Positions 33,100 to 44,579 of a DNA stretch of 64,000 nucleotides are shown here, piece by piece. The notes below the pieces were generated by a model. That model saw nothing but the letters and a program-made list of their open reading frames with translations. It ran no database searches and was not told the DNA's origin. The stretch comes from Metaphire vulgaris (taxonomy: Eukaryota; Annelida; Clitellata; Crassiclitellata; Megascolecidae), in NCBI GenBank assembly GCA_018105865.1, contig JACLAT010000149.1, positions 1 to 64,000 of the forward strand, in the 5' to 3' direction. Position numbers and translations under genes: made by a program. The stretch's first letter is position 1. Each line of letters opens with the position of its first letter.

Positions 33100-34925
33100 A
33101 AAATGTTCATGAAGTATGCTTTAAAAGAACTAATATTTTGTCTGCCGGATTTCTTGCATTTAGGCCTGCCAAAAATTCATAGGCTCCAAAACAATAGATC
33201 TCTTTGTCTGTATTAGTATTACTGAGCTGTGCATAAGATTTGACAGTTAATAAACTTCTTGATGTCTTGCAATTAGTGGTGGACAAGAAACAAAAGATGT
33301 CTTCGAGGATCTGTGGTTGGAAGCAAAAACTCGTCCAATTGTTTAAGAGCTTCTCTCATTTCCCATTTATTTCTTACCTAGGTTTTCCTATGAAAATGGA
33401 GAATATTTAGTCCATGTTAGTATATCAATAAAAACATCTAAATTCACTCTTAAAATTTACACATTTCTCGCAGATGTCTCCTGCGGCCAGAGATCTTAAA
33501 CACCGTTATGGTTTTAATATAGTACTGCTCCCGTATTAATGTTGTGTGTGTGTTTCCTTGTATTGTAGTAACAAATGATAGTCCATTTGGAACACTCCAT
33601 TCATTCGACGGATACTTTCTTTCCACCCCTCCGATGTGTCTATGTCATGCAGCACGTCCATTCACAGGCCCTGTCTTACTTTGGAGCAGCACCAAGCAAT
33701 TCCTATTGCTGCATTGTCCGACCTCAGCGATGACTTGAAAAAATGTAGGAGACGACCTTCAGAGACTGACATTCGAACTGTCACCTGAAACTTCGAAAGA
33801 GGATAGAGTCACTTGATGGCAGACCAGCTGCACCCTATATGGCCCACGTGTTAACTCACTTTCAAGTATAATCACCTGCATAAAACAAACTCAAAAAAAT
33901 GTGTTGCTGTCGTGTCGGGAAATGTGTGTCTGTCGTTCTCGTCATACATTCACAGCCTGAACTGCATACAACAGTGCCAGTCAATGTGTATGTCAGAGGT
34001 GAATGCACGCATACAACGGTTTCGGGACAAAGGGAATTTACAGTTGAAAGGGCCAATAGACGTTTCTGCAGCGGTAGCAAACGGATAGAGTTGGCGGAAG
34101 AATGCTGCGGTTCGTTGCCGTGAAGCCAAGGCAGTTATTACGGATGAGGAATTGTCAGCTTATATAGACACAAGGAAGAAATAGAAGGTATACTGTTGTG
34201 CTTATTGACCTCTGAATTTCAATAGGAAATCGTTGTTATTTGCAAAAACGATACGATTTTTGCAAATAAGTCAGCAAAAATTGCACCTTTATTGTTAAAT
34301 TATACTCGTATTTATTAAACATCCGTATAAAAGGGCTTTTAACAAAGTTCTTATTTCTCATTGAAAATGCGATTATGATATGAACACTGTCTTTAATCTA
34401 TTGTTTTCATTAAGATTAATGGGCCACCATAAACACCGTTCAATCCTGCCAGTTATGTTGCAAAATGAGGATGCGATGGGCAAAATGCTGGCTCAGATGC
34501 ACCAACTGGCAAAAAACTGACCAGACATTTCCCTTCAATTCCTGCCATGACAAATCTGTAATAATGTTACATGATAAGTGCTTGAAATAATTTGCGGATT
34601 TTCAAATCTTTCAACTTGCAGTTGCGTTACATTACATTTATAGCAAGTAAGGTTCATTATTCACTACACTTTCGATTTTTCTCCTGATCATCATTTAACG
34701 GGTATCGGTCCCTCTGGGCGCCCATGTGGATCTCCCACAGCTTCTATTAAGAGGAAAAATAAGCTTAAATTACATAATGTTGAGATTTCACAAATACTTA
34801 CCGAGACTGGCTCTTTACTGCAATAAATATGAGAATTACTGGCTGTGTGATAAATGTTCGGTCAGAGTCATCTCCAGCATTTTGCCAGAGGTTGGTAGTT
34901 TTGGGTGGCAACTTTTAAGCAACTA
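33100..34925. other. No gene recognised; one strong hairpin
   Basis: Mostly AT-rich with short shadows. A perfect 13-bp inverted repeat, TTATTTGCAAAAA (34236-34248) and its complement (34257-34269), encloses CGATACGA. Confidence 0.5.
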
Positions 34926-35600
34926 TTTGGTGCCATGGATGTAGTTGTAGGTATAGAGACCCCGCATGGGGCACTGAGGGGCTAGGCATTTAATAGGGGA
35001 CACAGACCCCCGTGCCCCCATGTGCAGCCGCAACTGTTTGCCAACCGTTGAAAGATTATAATTTAATAATATTGCAAGAATGGCAACTATAAACAATTAG
35101 TAGGTATATGGTGTATATATAGCACAATGAAGAGAATGTGGGTATAGACCCCCCCATCCCTACGTGGGTTGGGCATTTCATAGGGAGCACAGAGCCCGGG
35201 CCTCTATGTGGAGCGGCCACTGTTTGTGGGTAGACGTTGGTAGAAAATGTAAACGCTAACCGTAGAAAAACCATAATTTATAAATATTGCAAGAATGGCC
35301 ACTGTAAACAATTGGTAGGTATGGTGTACATATAAGGACAATGAAGAGAATGTGGGTAATATTTATCTTTGTGTTAAAGACGGAATTTCTGTATGCTATG
35401 TCTTCTAGAAATGGTGATATCCAGTTCGATCAAGGACGTCGCCTCGTGACCCCGGCCAACTGCGTCCCTGGTAACGAGACACAGTGGGGCCATTATTCGG
35501 TGCTATATGTCATAATTTATAAACATATAGTTGCCACAGCGCTAGACATTAAATACACGGGGTACAGGCCCCCCATCCCTATGTGGGCTGTTGTTAGTCC
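34926..35600. repeat. Tandem repeat of about 215 bp, two to three diverged units
   Basis: CAATGAAGAGAATGTGGGTA recurs at about 35124 and 35339. ATAATNTTGCAAGAATGGC and (A)AACAATTNGTAGGTAT recur with the same spacing. A third, more diverged unit extends to about 35600. Each unit carries a GGGCACTG/CCCATCCCTA-like stretch ending GTGGAGCGGCCACTG, resembling the right half of MITE family G (55931, 59176, 61416). Confidence 0.55.
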
Positions 35601-35925
35601 GTGTAGTATGATCAGAGGCCTAAGTATAATCATATTTTTGAGGAGTTTGTGATAATCGTTTGTGGATGTTTCTGTTAAAATTATTAAAACACTGAATGAA
35701 TGAAAATTGTTAACGAATAATCGATGAATTCATCGTCAATATTCGCAGCCCAGATATTATATAAATTTTCTTTTATATATATATATATATATATTACATA
35801 TCTATATATAAATTTATGTATAGTACATAATTATATATATTGGTCCAATAGCATATCTTTGATTAACTCGTTGTAAGGCACTGTTTCCACTAGTGGAGAT
35901 CATCAATACGGTACTTATTTTTTCA

Positions 35926-36131
35926 TATGATGATCATTGTTTATTCTAGCCACCTTTACATTGGAGGGAGTGTAAAATGTTTGGGGGACAAGGTTTATCT
36001 CTACACGACTTTGGGGGGGATATTTCCATCACCCCATGCAACATATCCAACAAATTTGGGAGAATTTTCTAACTGGGGTCGGGGGGGAATTCACCCTGTA
36101 AGAAGGCCTAGAATGAACACTGTATGATGAT
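35926..36131. mobile_element. MITE family T copy, about 188 bp
   Basis: Starts CATTGTTTATTCTAGCCACC near 35935 and ends CCTAGAATGAACACTG at 36122. The flanks both read TATGATGAT-like, so the 8-bp TSD is probable but ambiguous by one base. Confidence 0.65.
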
Positions 36132-36145
36132 GCTATAACTGTTTA

Positions 36146-39100
36146 TTGCATTATAAAATTACTGAAAATCAGTTGACCAGAGCTCACCGAATGGTATCGG
36201 CTGCTTTGGATAAAGCTGCCCTTCAGGGCATTCCTATTTCTTCACGAAATAAGGAGACTCACAATTGTGTGATGGCAGCGAAAAAATCTGGTACAGACTG
36301 CCGTGGTGAATCAGAAGGTGACTTTGGTAAGTATACCTTTCGAATTATTCTTTAACTCGCAATTTAATCTAATTCTTACACTGTGACACAATTGCCATAG
36401 ATATATTTAGTATTTATCAATTAGGGGCCTACTAAATCTTGGAATGTTCTTGCATCCATGATTTATTAGTAATCAAATAGCAAGTCATTGACATTTCTTC
36501 TATCCATGAATAATTATGAGAGGGCAGCGAAACAACCCGCTACAGACTCCCATGGTGAATCGAAAAGTGACTTTGGTAAGTAGGCCTCTAAAATAAATCG
36601 TAAACTCGCTATTTAATGGAATTCTTGCACAATTGCCATAGAAATATTTAGTATTTAGCAATAACTAAAATAACACTACGTAACAAAAAAAAATATTTTT
36701 GTTTGTTCCTGGGTTGATAGCTTGTTTTCCTAGTCCCTTATGCCTAAACTAACTACAAAACAGTTTTTCTTCCAAACTGAATTTGCTTTTGGGGTCTGGG
36801 CAATGATATTTTGAAATTCGTGTATCATAGAACACATGCTGGGTTCACATTCAAAGCTGAGCAGACATACTTATTATTCTGGAATATTGCAAGCTGTCCA
36901 TAAGTTTTTAGATATGAACAGAATAGTCTATTACCTTCTGGAATCTTCTAGAACCCTGTTGCACTTTCTGGGAGCTTTCAGTTGCATCCATAGACTTTTA
37001 AGAGTGCAGATTTCTTAAGCCAACGTACTAGTGTATATATCTTGTTGCTGAGTAAGCGAATAGTGACCAGAAAAAAATTGATTTAGAAAACATCAAGAGG
37101 CTGCTTGCAGCCAGCAAATGCATTCTGCTACGTTTGCATCGCACCGGTACCCTATGGCTCTGAGCTCCCCATTCCCATCCCTACAGGGAGGGATCAACTG
37201 TCTTCAGGGGAGCGCGTCAAGGCAGACAGCGAGGAAGATATTGCAGATTCAGGATGCAATTGCACAGAAATAACTGAGATGAGAAAGCCGTACTTCCCCA
37301 ATCAGAAAGACCTCAACGACCTGATCATAGACCTTAGTCTCACCAAGTGCAATGCTGAGCTTCTGATGTCTAGACTCAAAGACTGGAACTTGTTGGATGA
37401 AAGTGTGCAGGTGACAAAACAAAGAAAGAGTCACGAACGTTTTTCCAAATTCTTCAGTCAGCTAGATGGGCGGCTGTGCTTCTGCAGCAATGTCACTGGT
37501 CTTTTCGATGCCATAGCAATCACCTTTAACTTGAGTGATGGTGCCAATTCATAGAGAGTTCATCCAAGAACCTCAAAGCCATGCTACTTCATAGTGGTAA
37601 CAAGTACTTGTCTCTCCCCATGGCTCACTTTGTGCACTTGCACCTCAGAGAGGACTACACCAGTGTCAAGATGTTGCTGAGTGCCTTGAAGTATGACAAC
37701 TATGGCTGTTAAGTCATTCGAGACTTCAATATTGTCAAAATGGTGACATTCCTGATGGGTCTGCAAGGCGGTTTCACAAAATTTCCTTGGGTTTTCTTTG
37801 CCTCTAGAAAAACCGGGACACCGAGGTCTGAGGCCCACCATTGTAGAAGGGATTGGCCACAGTTGACCAAGTTCACCGCAGGTAAGAACAGCATCAAGTG
37901 GGAGCCGCTGATAGACTGTCGAAAGATGCTCATGCATCAAGTTAGGCCTCATCAAGTAATTTGTCAAGACAAGGAATCTGCAGCTTTCAAATACCTCCTA
38001 GAGCTTTTCCCACAGCTTTCGGAGGCAAAAGTCGCAGCTGGCATCTTCGTCAGACCACAGATAAAGATCACATAGCGTGACGTATTCGCCAAGAAGCTGA
38101 ATAGCACGGAGAAAGGGTCCTGAAACAGTTTCGTTGCAGTATTGTATGGCTTTCTTGGCAACCACAAGGCTGAAAACTATGAGAGACTGAACCAGTCTCA
38201 TATAAAACCATGCCAAAATTAGATGCAAAATGTCCTTGAAAGTACATATTCTTCATGCCCACCTTACCAAATTCAAGGAAAACTTGGGAGCCTACCCAGA
38301 GAAGCAAGATGAACGCTTTCATCAGGATATGCTGGACTCCGAAAGTCGTTACCAGGGACGGTATAACAAACACGTGATGGGGGACTATGTCTGAAGTCTT
38401 CATTGAGAAAGCTATTGACAGTACAGACACAAATCTCGAAAAGCAACTCATTTCTGAAGGTTTTTAAGTAATTTTGACTGTTGTTGCTTATTTGCAATTA
38501 GTACATAATGTTCATTCTCGAGAAGAAAAAATGCACCTTTCTCCATTGTATAAATAAACAACTTTTGTAAGCTGTGCCCATGAAAGCAAATATAATGATG
38601 AATATAGCCATGTTTGCAGATCCTTTATACATAGGCAACTGAAATATAACACTTAGAAGCCAGGAACAAAAATCGTGTTACATAGTGTAATCTTTCATTT
38701 TCTTCTAGCCATGAATTCTGGGAGGGTAGCGAAAAAATCAAGTAGTGTGTCGTGGTGAAACGAACAGTGACTTTAGTAAGTAGGCCTTTAGCATTATTCT
38801 GAAACTCGCTATTTTGATCTTCTAATTCCTACACAATTTGCTTAGATATCTTTAGTAATTATCAAATAGCAGCTCGCTGAAATTTCTTGTAGACATGAAT
38901 TATGAGAGGGTAGCGACAAATTAGTGAAATTACACTACATCACACTACATACTGCCGCGGTGAATCAGCAAGTGACTTTGGTAAGTAGGCCGTTAGAATT
39001 ATTCCTAAACTCGCTATTTGGATGTCAGTCGTACACAATGCCATAGATATATTTAGTATATATCAAGTAGCAACTCGCTGAAATTTCTTGTAGTAATCAA

Positions 39101-39368
39101 ATCTGGGAAGGCAGTTAGTGACATGATTACATAATGGTCGACTTCGCATTGTGAGGAAGATATTCCAGAAACCGGCATGTCCAATGATATGACTTCTACT
39201 TCTGGTCTTAATTGTCGCCAAAGAATTAAAACCTGATCTGCGGTGGTTCTAAGTGAAAGTGTTGACGTGAATATTCAGCCAGTGGTGGAATGTTCTGGAA
39301 AAAGTCTGGTTGGAAGACTTCAACTAAATCTGGTTCCGGCCGCCAAGGAAAGCCAGACAGTCCTTCTC
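36146..39368 (+). pseudogene. Tyrosine-recombinase gene, 5' part: array of small phase-1 exons
   Basis: At least four related small exons precede the zinc-finger exon. Their shared core reads like (R)AAKxxxTDxxGESxxDFG. They end at 36326, 36575, 38775 and 38980, each at a (G/A)-GTAAGT donor after GACTTT, so every donor is phase 1. The later units start at 36504, 38709 and 38893, after CTTCTAT, CTTCTAG and CTTGTAG; the unit at 36504 has lost its AG. The 38709 unit has a frame change and the 38893 unit a TAG. A distinct exon at 39279-39368 (acceptor ATATTCAG, donor CTC-GTAAGC) encodes GGMFWKKSGWKTSTKSGSG and is also phase 1 at both ends. The introns between units are similar, so exon plus intron was duplicated. 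A foreign transposase pseudogene sits between units 2 and 3. Confidence 0.5.
37105..38465 (+). pseudogene. Degenerate transposon-derived protein (repetitive invertebrate family)
   Basis: The first frame (37105-37554) contains MRKPYFPNQKDLNDLIIDLS and LMSRLKDWNLLDESVQV, then ERFSKFFSQLDGRLCFC. In changing frames the pattern continues: LLHSGNKYLSLPMAHFVHL, LREDYTSVKMLLSALKYDNY, FKYLLELFPQLSEAKVAAGI then FVRPQI, and RFHQDMLDSESRYQGRY. I recognise this motif order from a highly repeated, unnamed protein family in arthropod and other invertebrate genomes, probably transposon-encoded. Several frameshifts and stops are present. It interrupts the exon array of the recombinase gene. No terminal repeats were recognised. 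Confidence 0.55.
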
Positions 39369-40082
39369 GTAAGCAGTGAAGCTGTGCTTCCTTAATCCAT
39401 TTCTAACCCATTGCTTTTTACACAAAATGCTAGTTGTTCTTTTTGTCATGTTATAAACCAAAATTTCTAAGCATCATTTTAACCTGTATTCAATAAAGTT
39501 ACCTTAACTCCGGCAGATATTCCTCCCCTCTGTACTTTTCTTTGCTGTGCTGTAGTTCTGTGACCTACTGGCTTCTCAACTTGTTTTATAAGTTGTGTGC
39601 TTACCCCGTAATTAAAACTTATGTGAATCTATCAATTAAAAACTATGATAACCACAATGTTTTGTGTGCTGCATTAGGCATATTTTTGTACAAATACTTT
39701 TTCATACATGTAGCCAGCAAATAATTTCCTAATGTTATGTAACAATTGTCTTATGAAAATTATAGCAGCTTTAACACTAATAGATGATACTCGCTTATCA
39801 TTTCATTAATTCCATGTCCCAACTAATGTGGAGCTAATGAAATGTTGTTTGCGCATACCCATTTTGTCTAAAAGTAGTATTTATAAGTATAAGAAAAGAG
39901 ATCAGTAATAGTGCCAAGCATAAGAAAAGAGATCAGTAATAGTGCAGAACCATGTAGGACACCGTTGATGACTCTAACCGAACAAGAAGAATGACCTCTA
40001 CTGACCTCTAATCGCCACCTTGTCTGCAGTGCCACAACCTAATTAATTCAATGAACAGACAAGTTTTGTGATGTTAATTTAG

Positions 40083-41017
40083 GTGGAAGTCGTAATACAA
40101 AATCACAAAGACCTGCTCATCCTTGCCCATTTTGTGGTGCTTTTAAAGCCAGGCTAACAAGGCATATCAAAACATGCACAAAAACGAAGAATTATTAAAG
40201 GGAGCATTGACTGCAAGTGCACAAGAACGTGCTATCTTCAAGCAGTGCAAGCAAGAACGAATTGTGAAATACAATCTGTCGGTAATGGGCGACCGTGATG
40301 CCGTGGTTCACCGCGAAAGGAAACCAAGAACCGCCCCAGGGAAAGACGTTGTGTGCGATAAGTGCAAAGGAGTTTTCGCACGGCAATGGTTTTATGCTCA
40401 TAAAAAATTATGTGTTGGCAACAGTATCCTGGAACCAAAAGCGATACCAGTTAATGTCTGCTACGCACCTGACAAACTTGGGGACGATTTTAAGATAACA
40501 TCTTAACCAAGTTTAAACAGGATGACATCAAAATTTTTGGCCAAACTAGCGAACTGGTCAAATACGTAGGTTCCAGGATATACATGAAAATTAATTCTTG
40601 AAAGGATAAAAAGGTGGAAGTAAGAAGATCTGTCATGTCGGACATGCGGCAGTTAGGTGGGCTCTTTTTCCAGTTCCAGTCAGAGTGGTTAACAAGCGAT
40701 CGAGGAGATCAAGGTCCAAACGTCCTCGAGACGTTTCATCGTAGGCATTATGAAATACTGGAAACGGCCTGCAATCGTTTCACAGAGCGCGATTGTGGCG
40801 ATGAAATAACTGACACAAAATCTGGCCTCGTGATCAACATATACTATCTCCTTATAAAGGTTGCAAAAATTATTCGGGCATACCAACTCACTCGAGACGA
40901 CGACGATAGTGCGAAGGACGTTGCACAATTCCTGGAAGTATTGTCCTTCAATAAACACAATCTTATTGGCGGTGCTGTTTACAACACCAACAAAGCAAGA
41001 AACACTCGTCTCAGAAG
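40083..41017 (+). pseudogene. Tyrosine-recombinase gene: zinc-finger and core-binding exon
   Basis: The exon follows TTAATTTAG and enters in phase 1. It reads HPCPFCGAFKARLTRHIKTC (a C2HC finger), then a linker, then CDKCKGVFARQWFYAHKKLC (second C2HC finger). After a one-base loss near 40490 and a TGA at 40599-40601 it continues EVRRSVMSDMRQLGGLFFQF, INIYYLLIKVAKIIRAYQLT and FLEVLSFNKHNL, the helical core-binding part that grips DNA in tyrosine recombinases. It ends in LRR at 41017, just before GCAAGT, a GC-type donor. Two lesions make this copy non-functional as read, unless they are assembly errors. The architecture matches Crypton-like transposases that carry zinc fingers. Confidence 0.65.
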
Positions 41018-41356
41018 GCAAGTTTTATGGCAAATTATAACTTTTGTCGACATTATAATATTATTTGGATAATAAGTTTACAAGTTTTGTTGCAGATTCC
41101 TTCCAGTATTGTTAGTATAACACAGTTTCTAAAGGCAACATTGGAGTTTTTTGAAAGGACGATTTTTTTCGAGAAACATTGTTCTGTTCTACCAAGTTCC
41201 AACCTCTATTTAGTACGTCCTGAATATTGTTGGTATTGTTCACACAATTTTCCGAGAACATATGTCGTGTTACTATTTATTAATATTTAACTATAATTAT
41301 GTTTCTTTTCTGTCCTTATACTCATAAAATGTTTCCATTGTTTTCATCCATTTAAG

Positions 41357-42054
41357 GCCACAACAACTGCCGCAAACGGAGCATTTACATAAACCAAGAA
41401 GTTATACGTCAGCTAGAATGGAAACCCTGCTTGCTGATGAATTTCTTTTCTGGACGATGTCCAAATTTGTTGAACTCAGAGATATAGCCTGTGCGAGAAT
41501 AACTTTATTCAATGCCAGGTGTGGCAGTGAACCAGCTAGACTAAGTCTTGCCGAATGGAACACTGGCTACAACAGAGACTGGTTCAGTTCGGAAAGATTA
41601 GCGTCTATGCCAGATGAAGAGTGGGATTTATTCGCCGACTCGACCATTATGTACCATAGCGGCAAAGGAGCGAATCACCTTGTGCCAGTCATTGTGCCGC
41701 CAGACACTCTCGCTGCACTGAAAAAAATTGCAGATACCGAGGTACGAAGGGCGTGCGGAGTAAAGGATGATAACACCTACCTCTTTCCCATCACGCTTTC
41801 TTCGGGACATGTTAGTGGCTGGCATTCAATTAGCAATTTGTGTGACAAGGCAGGAATTCCTCAAAAGGAAATAACTGCGACGAAGATGCGTCATTTCGCC
41901 AGCACGCTGTATGCCAGTCTGGACATTCTTGAAGAGAAACGAAGTGCATTTTATAGGCACATGGGCCATTCGAAAATGATAAACGAAACCATTTATCAAG
42001 CCCCACTTGCCGATATCGAAATAAGAGACATTGGATCCGTACTCAATGTGATCG
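41357..42054 (+). CDS. Tyrosine-recombinase catalytic exon (Crypton-like)
   Basis: Tyrosine recombinases cut and rejoin DNA through a covalent phosphotyrosine link. In the open frame starting at 41418 the expected residues are present: Arg I in LFNARCGSEPARL (R34), Lys in YHSGKGANHLVPV (K83), Arg II in TATKMRHFASTLY (R158, where the usual first His is Thr), His in RHMGHSKMI (H184) and the nucleophile in ETIYQAP (Y193). The exon begins at 41357 after TTTAAG; frame continuity with the preceding exon (..LRR / PQQLPQ..) supports the GC-AG intron 41018-41356. It ends at 42054 before GTAGGT in phase 1. No stop or shift occurs inside. It could be a domesticated or recently active transposase; the lesions upstream argue against activity. 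Confidence 0.8.
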
Positions 42055-42369
42055 GTAGGTATAGCACATCCACATTATGCATCTGTAATAGTCATCGCCA
42101 TGAAATGAAATAGAAGGTATTTTTTAAAATGATAATGTATATTTCGTGATCAAGATTGTCAGTTATAAGCAACGTCATTGTAAATTAATATCTGTTGCCA
42201 TGCATTAGGTTACAGGATCTTTTGGCGGATATGCCACTTTGCTGTTTGTTTGCGCGCTACAGCAGTGTTTAACGACCTGGCCTTAGAGTTTTTGGGTCAG
42301 TTGAATTGAAGATTTAATTTTCGTGACTTGCAATGAGAGCTAATATTTAGCACAAACTGCTTTAATTAG

Positions 42370-42477
42370 ATAACAGTGTCTGTCGGACAAGTAGCTCCGA
42401 TCAGGAGAATGAAACCAGAGATGGAGCAAGTGGTGGTCGAGCTTTACCGCCACTGGAGTTATCCGCTTCACAGCTTT
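42370..42477 (+). CDS. Recombinase gene, downstream exon 1
   Basis: Acceptor TTTAATTAG, donor CTTT-GTAAGT; 108 bp, phase 1 at both ends and open throughout. It encodes a polar segment (SVCRTSSSDQENETRDGASG). No domain. The call rests on phase continuity with the catalytic exon. Confidence 0.4.
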
Positions 42478-42484
42478 GTAAGTA

Positions 42485-42735
42485 TTACAACCAAGTACGC
42501 AGGGTTGTTTCTAGAATTGTGAATCTGTGTTTGGGGGAGGAGTTGCCGGGAAAATCTAGGGGTGTGCTTATGTATAGGATTTTAGGATTGTGAATTTGGG
42601 GGTGTCGGAGAAAGTTGGGGAGTGTCAGAATTTTGAAGTCTCCACCGAAAAAAGCTGACAAGCAAAAAGGGGGGTCTTGTGTGGTGTGTTTGGGGGAGGA
42701 CAAATTATCCCTGCAAGTACGTAAATCAACGCAGC
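42485..42735. repeat. G-rich small repeat with a TGACAAGCAAAAAGG motif
   Basis: GGGGGTGTCGG-type phrases alternate with AATTGTGAAT. CTGACAAGCAAAAAGG lies at 42655-42670. It resembles 59620-59800, which carries the same phrases and motif. Termini not resolved. Confidence 0.4.
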
Positions 42736-42918
42736 ACAATAAAGCAGGAAATCAGCAAATGTTATATATACGTTGATGGCAAGGCAAGTAATGTAATCAG
42801 ATATGGTTTAACTTTACATAATGTTTAACAATTCTGGTATACTTTCGAATAATGAAATACTGTACAAAAATATATGTCTACAATCCGACAGCTCCCGCCA
42901 ACAGTCACAGTTATGCAG

Positions 42919-42984
42919 CAGTATGTTCTCGTAGCAGTAAAGTTGGGCACAGGAAAAAAGACAATCACGACGATGCCGATAAAG
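42919..42984 (+). CDS. Recombinase gene, downstream exon 2
   Basis: Acceptor GTTATGCAG, donor AAAG-GTATGC; 66 bp, open, phase 1 at both ends. It encodes VCSRSSKVGHRKKDNHDDAD. It is short and tentative; no terminal exon was found beyond it. Confidence 0.3.
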
Positions 42985-43275
42985 GTATGCCAGTCTCAAA
43001 CGTTCTAATGTATGACAATGTGTCAATTGCAGAAAGCTTCAATTCATTACACTCATCTGGCACAAGTAATTTTGTGACGTACCGTCACGGTTTGCTTGTA
43101 TCACTTATTGCCCTTAGCCTGGCTGAGGAAACTTATTGCAGCCGTAGAGGCTGGTAAGAGGCTGGTCATGCTCAGGTTGAGGCGCTGACCCAGCTCAATG
43201 TGGGCGGGGCCAGAACTGCAGGCGGGAAGCTTGCAGGGAGAAAGAGATAAGAGGGAAACAGGTTCTTTCGGGCTT

Positions 43276-43480
43276 TGGACTTCGGACCGGTTGGGCGCGT
43301 CTTCCGTTCTGAGAATGGAGACGTGGTAGAGAAAAACCGGAGGGATGCCGAAAGGGGAAGTCGGGAGCACGGTGCTTGGACTTCGGACCGGTCGGACGCG
43401 TCTTCCGTTCTGAGAATGGAGACGCGGTAGAGAAAGACCGGAGGAACACCGAAGAGGAAGGCCGGATGTGCGGGCAAGGA
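43276..43480. repeat. 101-bp tandem repeat, two copies
   Basis: TTCGGACCGGTYGGRCGCGT and the following CTTCCGTTCTGAGAATGGAG recur with a 101-bp period (43281 and 43382). GC content is well above the surroundings. The long minus-strand open frames across it are a product of this composition. Confidence 0.7.
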
Positions 43481-43610
43481 ACAGGCGGAACGACCGCGGA
43501 GCCCGGTGGACCAAAGGAAGAGGAGAAATAAGGAAACTTTGGTGCAGAGTTACTGATGTAAGCGATTCGGACTCCTGTGAAACAGGGAGGTAATCTTTTA
43601 TGAATTGCAT

Positions 43611-44200
43611 TGTCAGCTTTATTAGTTTTATGCCATAATGTTTATAGATTATTAGTCGATGATTTATGCTCTTATGCTGAGTTTATATTAGTTTTTATTG
43701 TGTAGCTTTAATGTATGATAGGTATGTCGATAGGCTTATTGTTGAAAGCTCAAATCTAGATCAGAAAGTAGCTTTACTATTGTATTGTTTGTATAGTGTA
43801 AACGCGTCCATGCTTTGAACATTATTACTTTGCCCCAATGCTGTTATAACTGCGTGCATTATGATGAGCACCCAAGTAGATATCGCTAGAAGCTCAGATA
43901 TTGCAATGCACGGATCCACTTTGTCTTTATTGAATATGCCATTGCTTTGAATGATATATATAATGTATACTCTTTATCATTTTACATTGTGTTATTCATG
44001 TCTTTTCACTGCCATGCAACCTATAATCCCTACCCTCGCACAGGGCAGGCTTACCAGCGGACATGTTCATGCTAGATTTGCAGTACATTGGGCCATCCTG
44101 GATAGAAGTAGCAAATTTAGCCGACGTCGAAGGCTCGACATTGTATAAGAAAAAGAAGTACGTCACAATTTCATGTAAGCAGTTAATTTAATTTTCACTA
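43611..44200. other. No gene recognised
   Basis: AT-rich, without convincing open frames. The last part (about 44040-44150) may be degraded LINE sequence upstream of the next feature. Confidence 0.4.
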
Positions 44201-44226
44201 CTTCACTCTTAGCAGTATTTTAATGT

Positions 44227-44575
44227 GTGCACAACATTACCAACGCGGAGATATCCTCACGGACTGGATTACCATCACTCAATGAATTGATAAGTAGGCA
44301 CCACCTTGCAATTTTTGGACATGCAGCCCGCCTCGAAGAGACAGTTCCTGTTCATCAAGCCCTCCACTGCCACGTTGACCTATCCATCGGTCGTCCACCT
44401 GACCGATCATGGAAGCGCTGTCCTGGTCGTCCCAGGAAAAGATGGATCGACCACATCCGTTCCCAGACCAGCGAGATTCCATCTACTCTCTGGAGTCATG
44501 CCATCCGGCAGGGTCATGGTCAAGGGGTGACGCAACGGCCCCCGCCGGCTACGCGCTTCTGATGATGATGATGAC
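44227..44575 (+). mobile_element. LINE 3' end with (TGA)n tail (CR1-like)
   Basis: The frame 44227-44562 reads ISSRTGLPSLNELISRHHLA, then IFGHAARLEETVPVHQAL and WKRCPGRPRKRWIDHIRSQT, then QGVTQRPPPATRF. This is the C-terminal tail typical of a CR1-like LINE group of aquatic invertebrates. The stop overlaps a TGATGATGATGATGA tail at about 44560-44574. The reverse-transcriptase core is absent. Confidence 0.7.
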
Positions 44576-44579
44576 AACA

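Noticed and set aside
41018..41290. Continued open frames downstream of the core-binding exon (to 41072 and 41290)
   Set aside because: They read into the intron; the catalytic exon at 41357 continues the family motif directly.
43101..43610. Long overlapping minus-strand frames rich in Arg, Ser and Pro
   Set aside because: Explained by the GC-rich 101-bp tandem repeat; all three frames are open because of composition.
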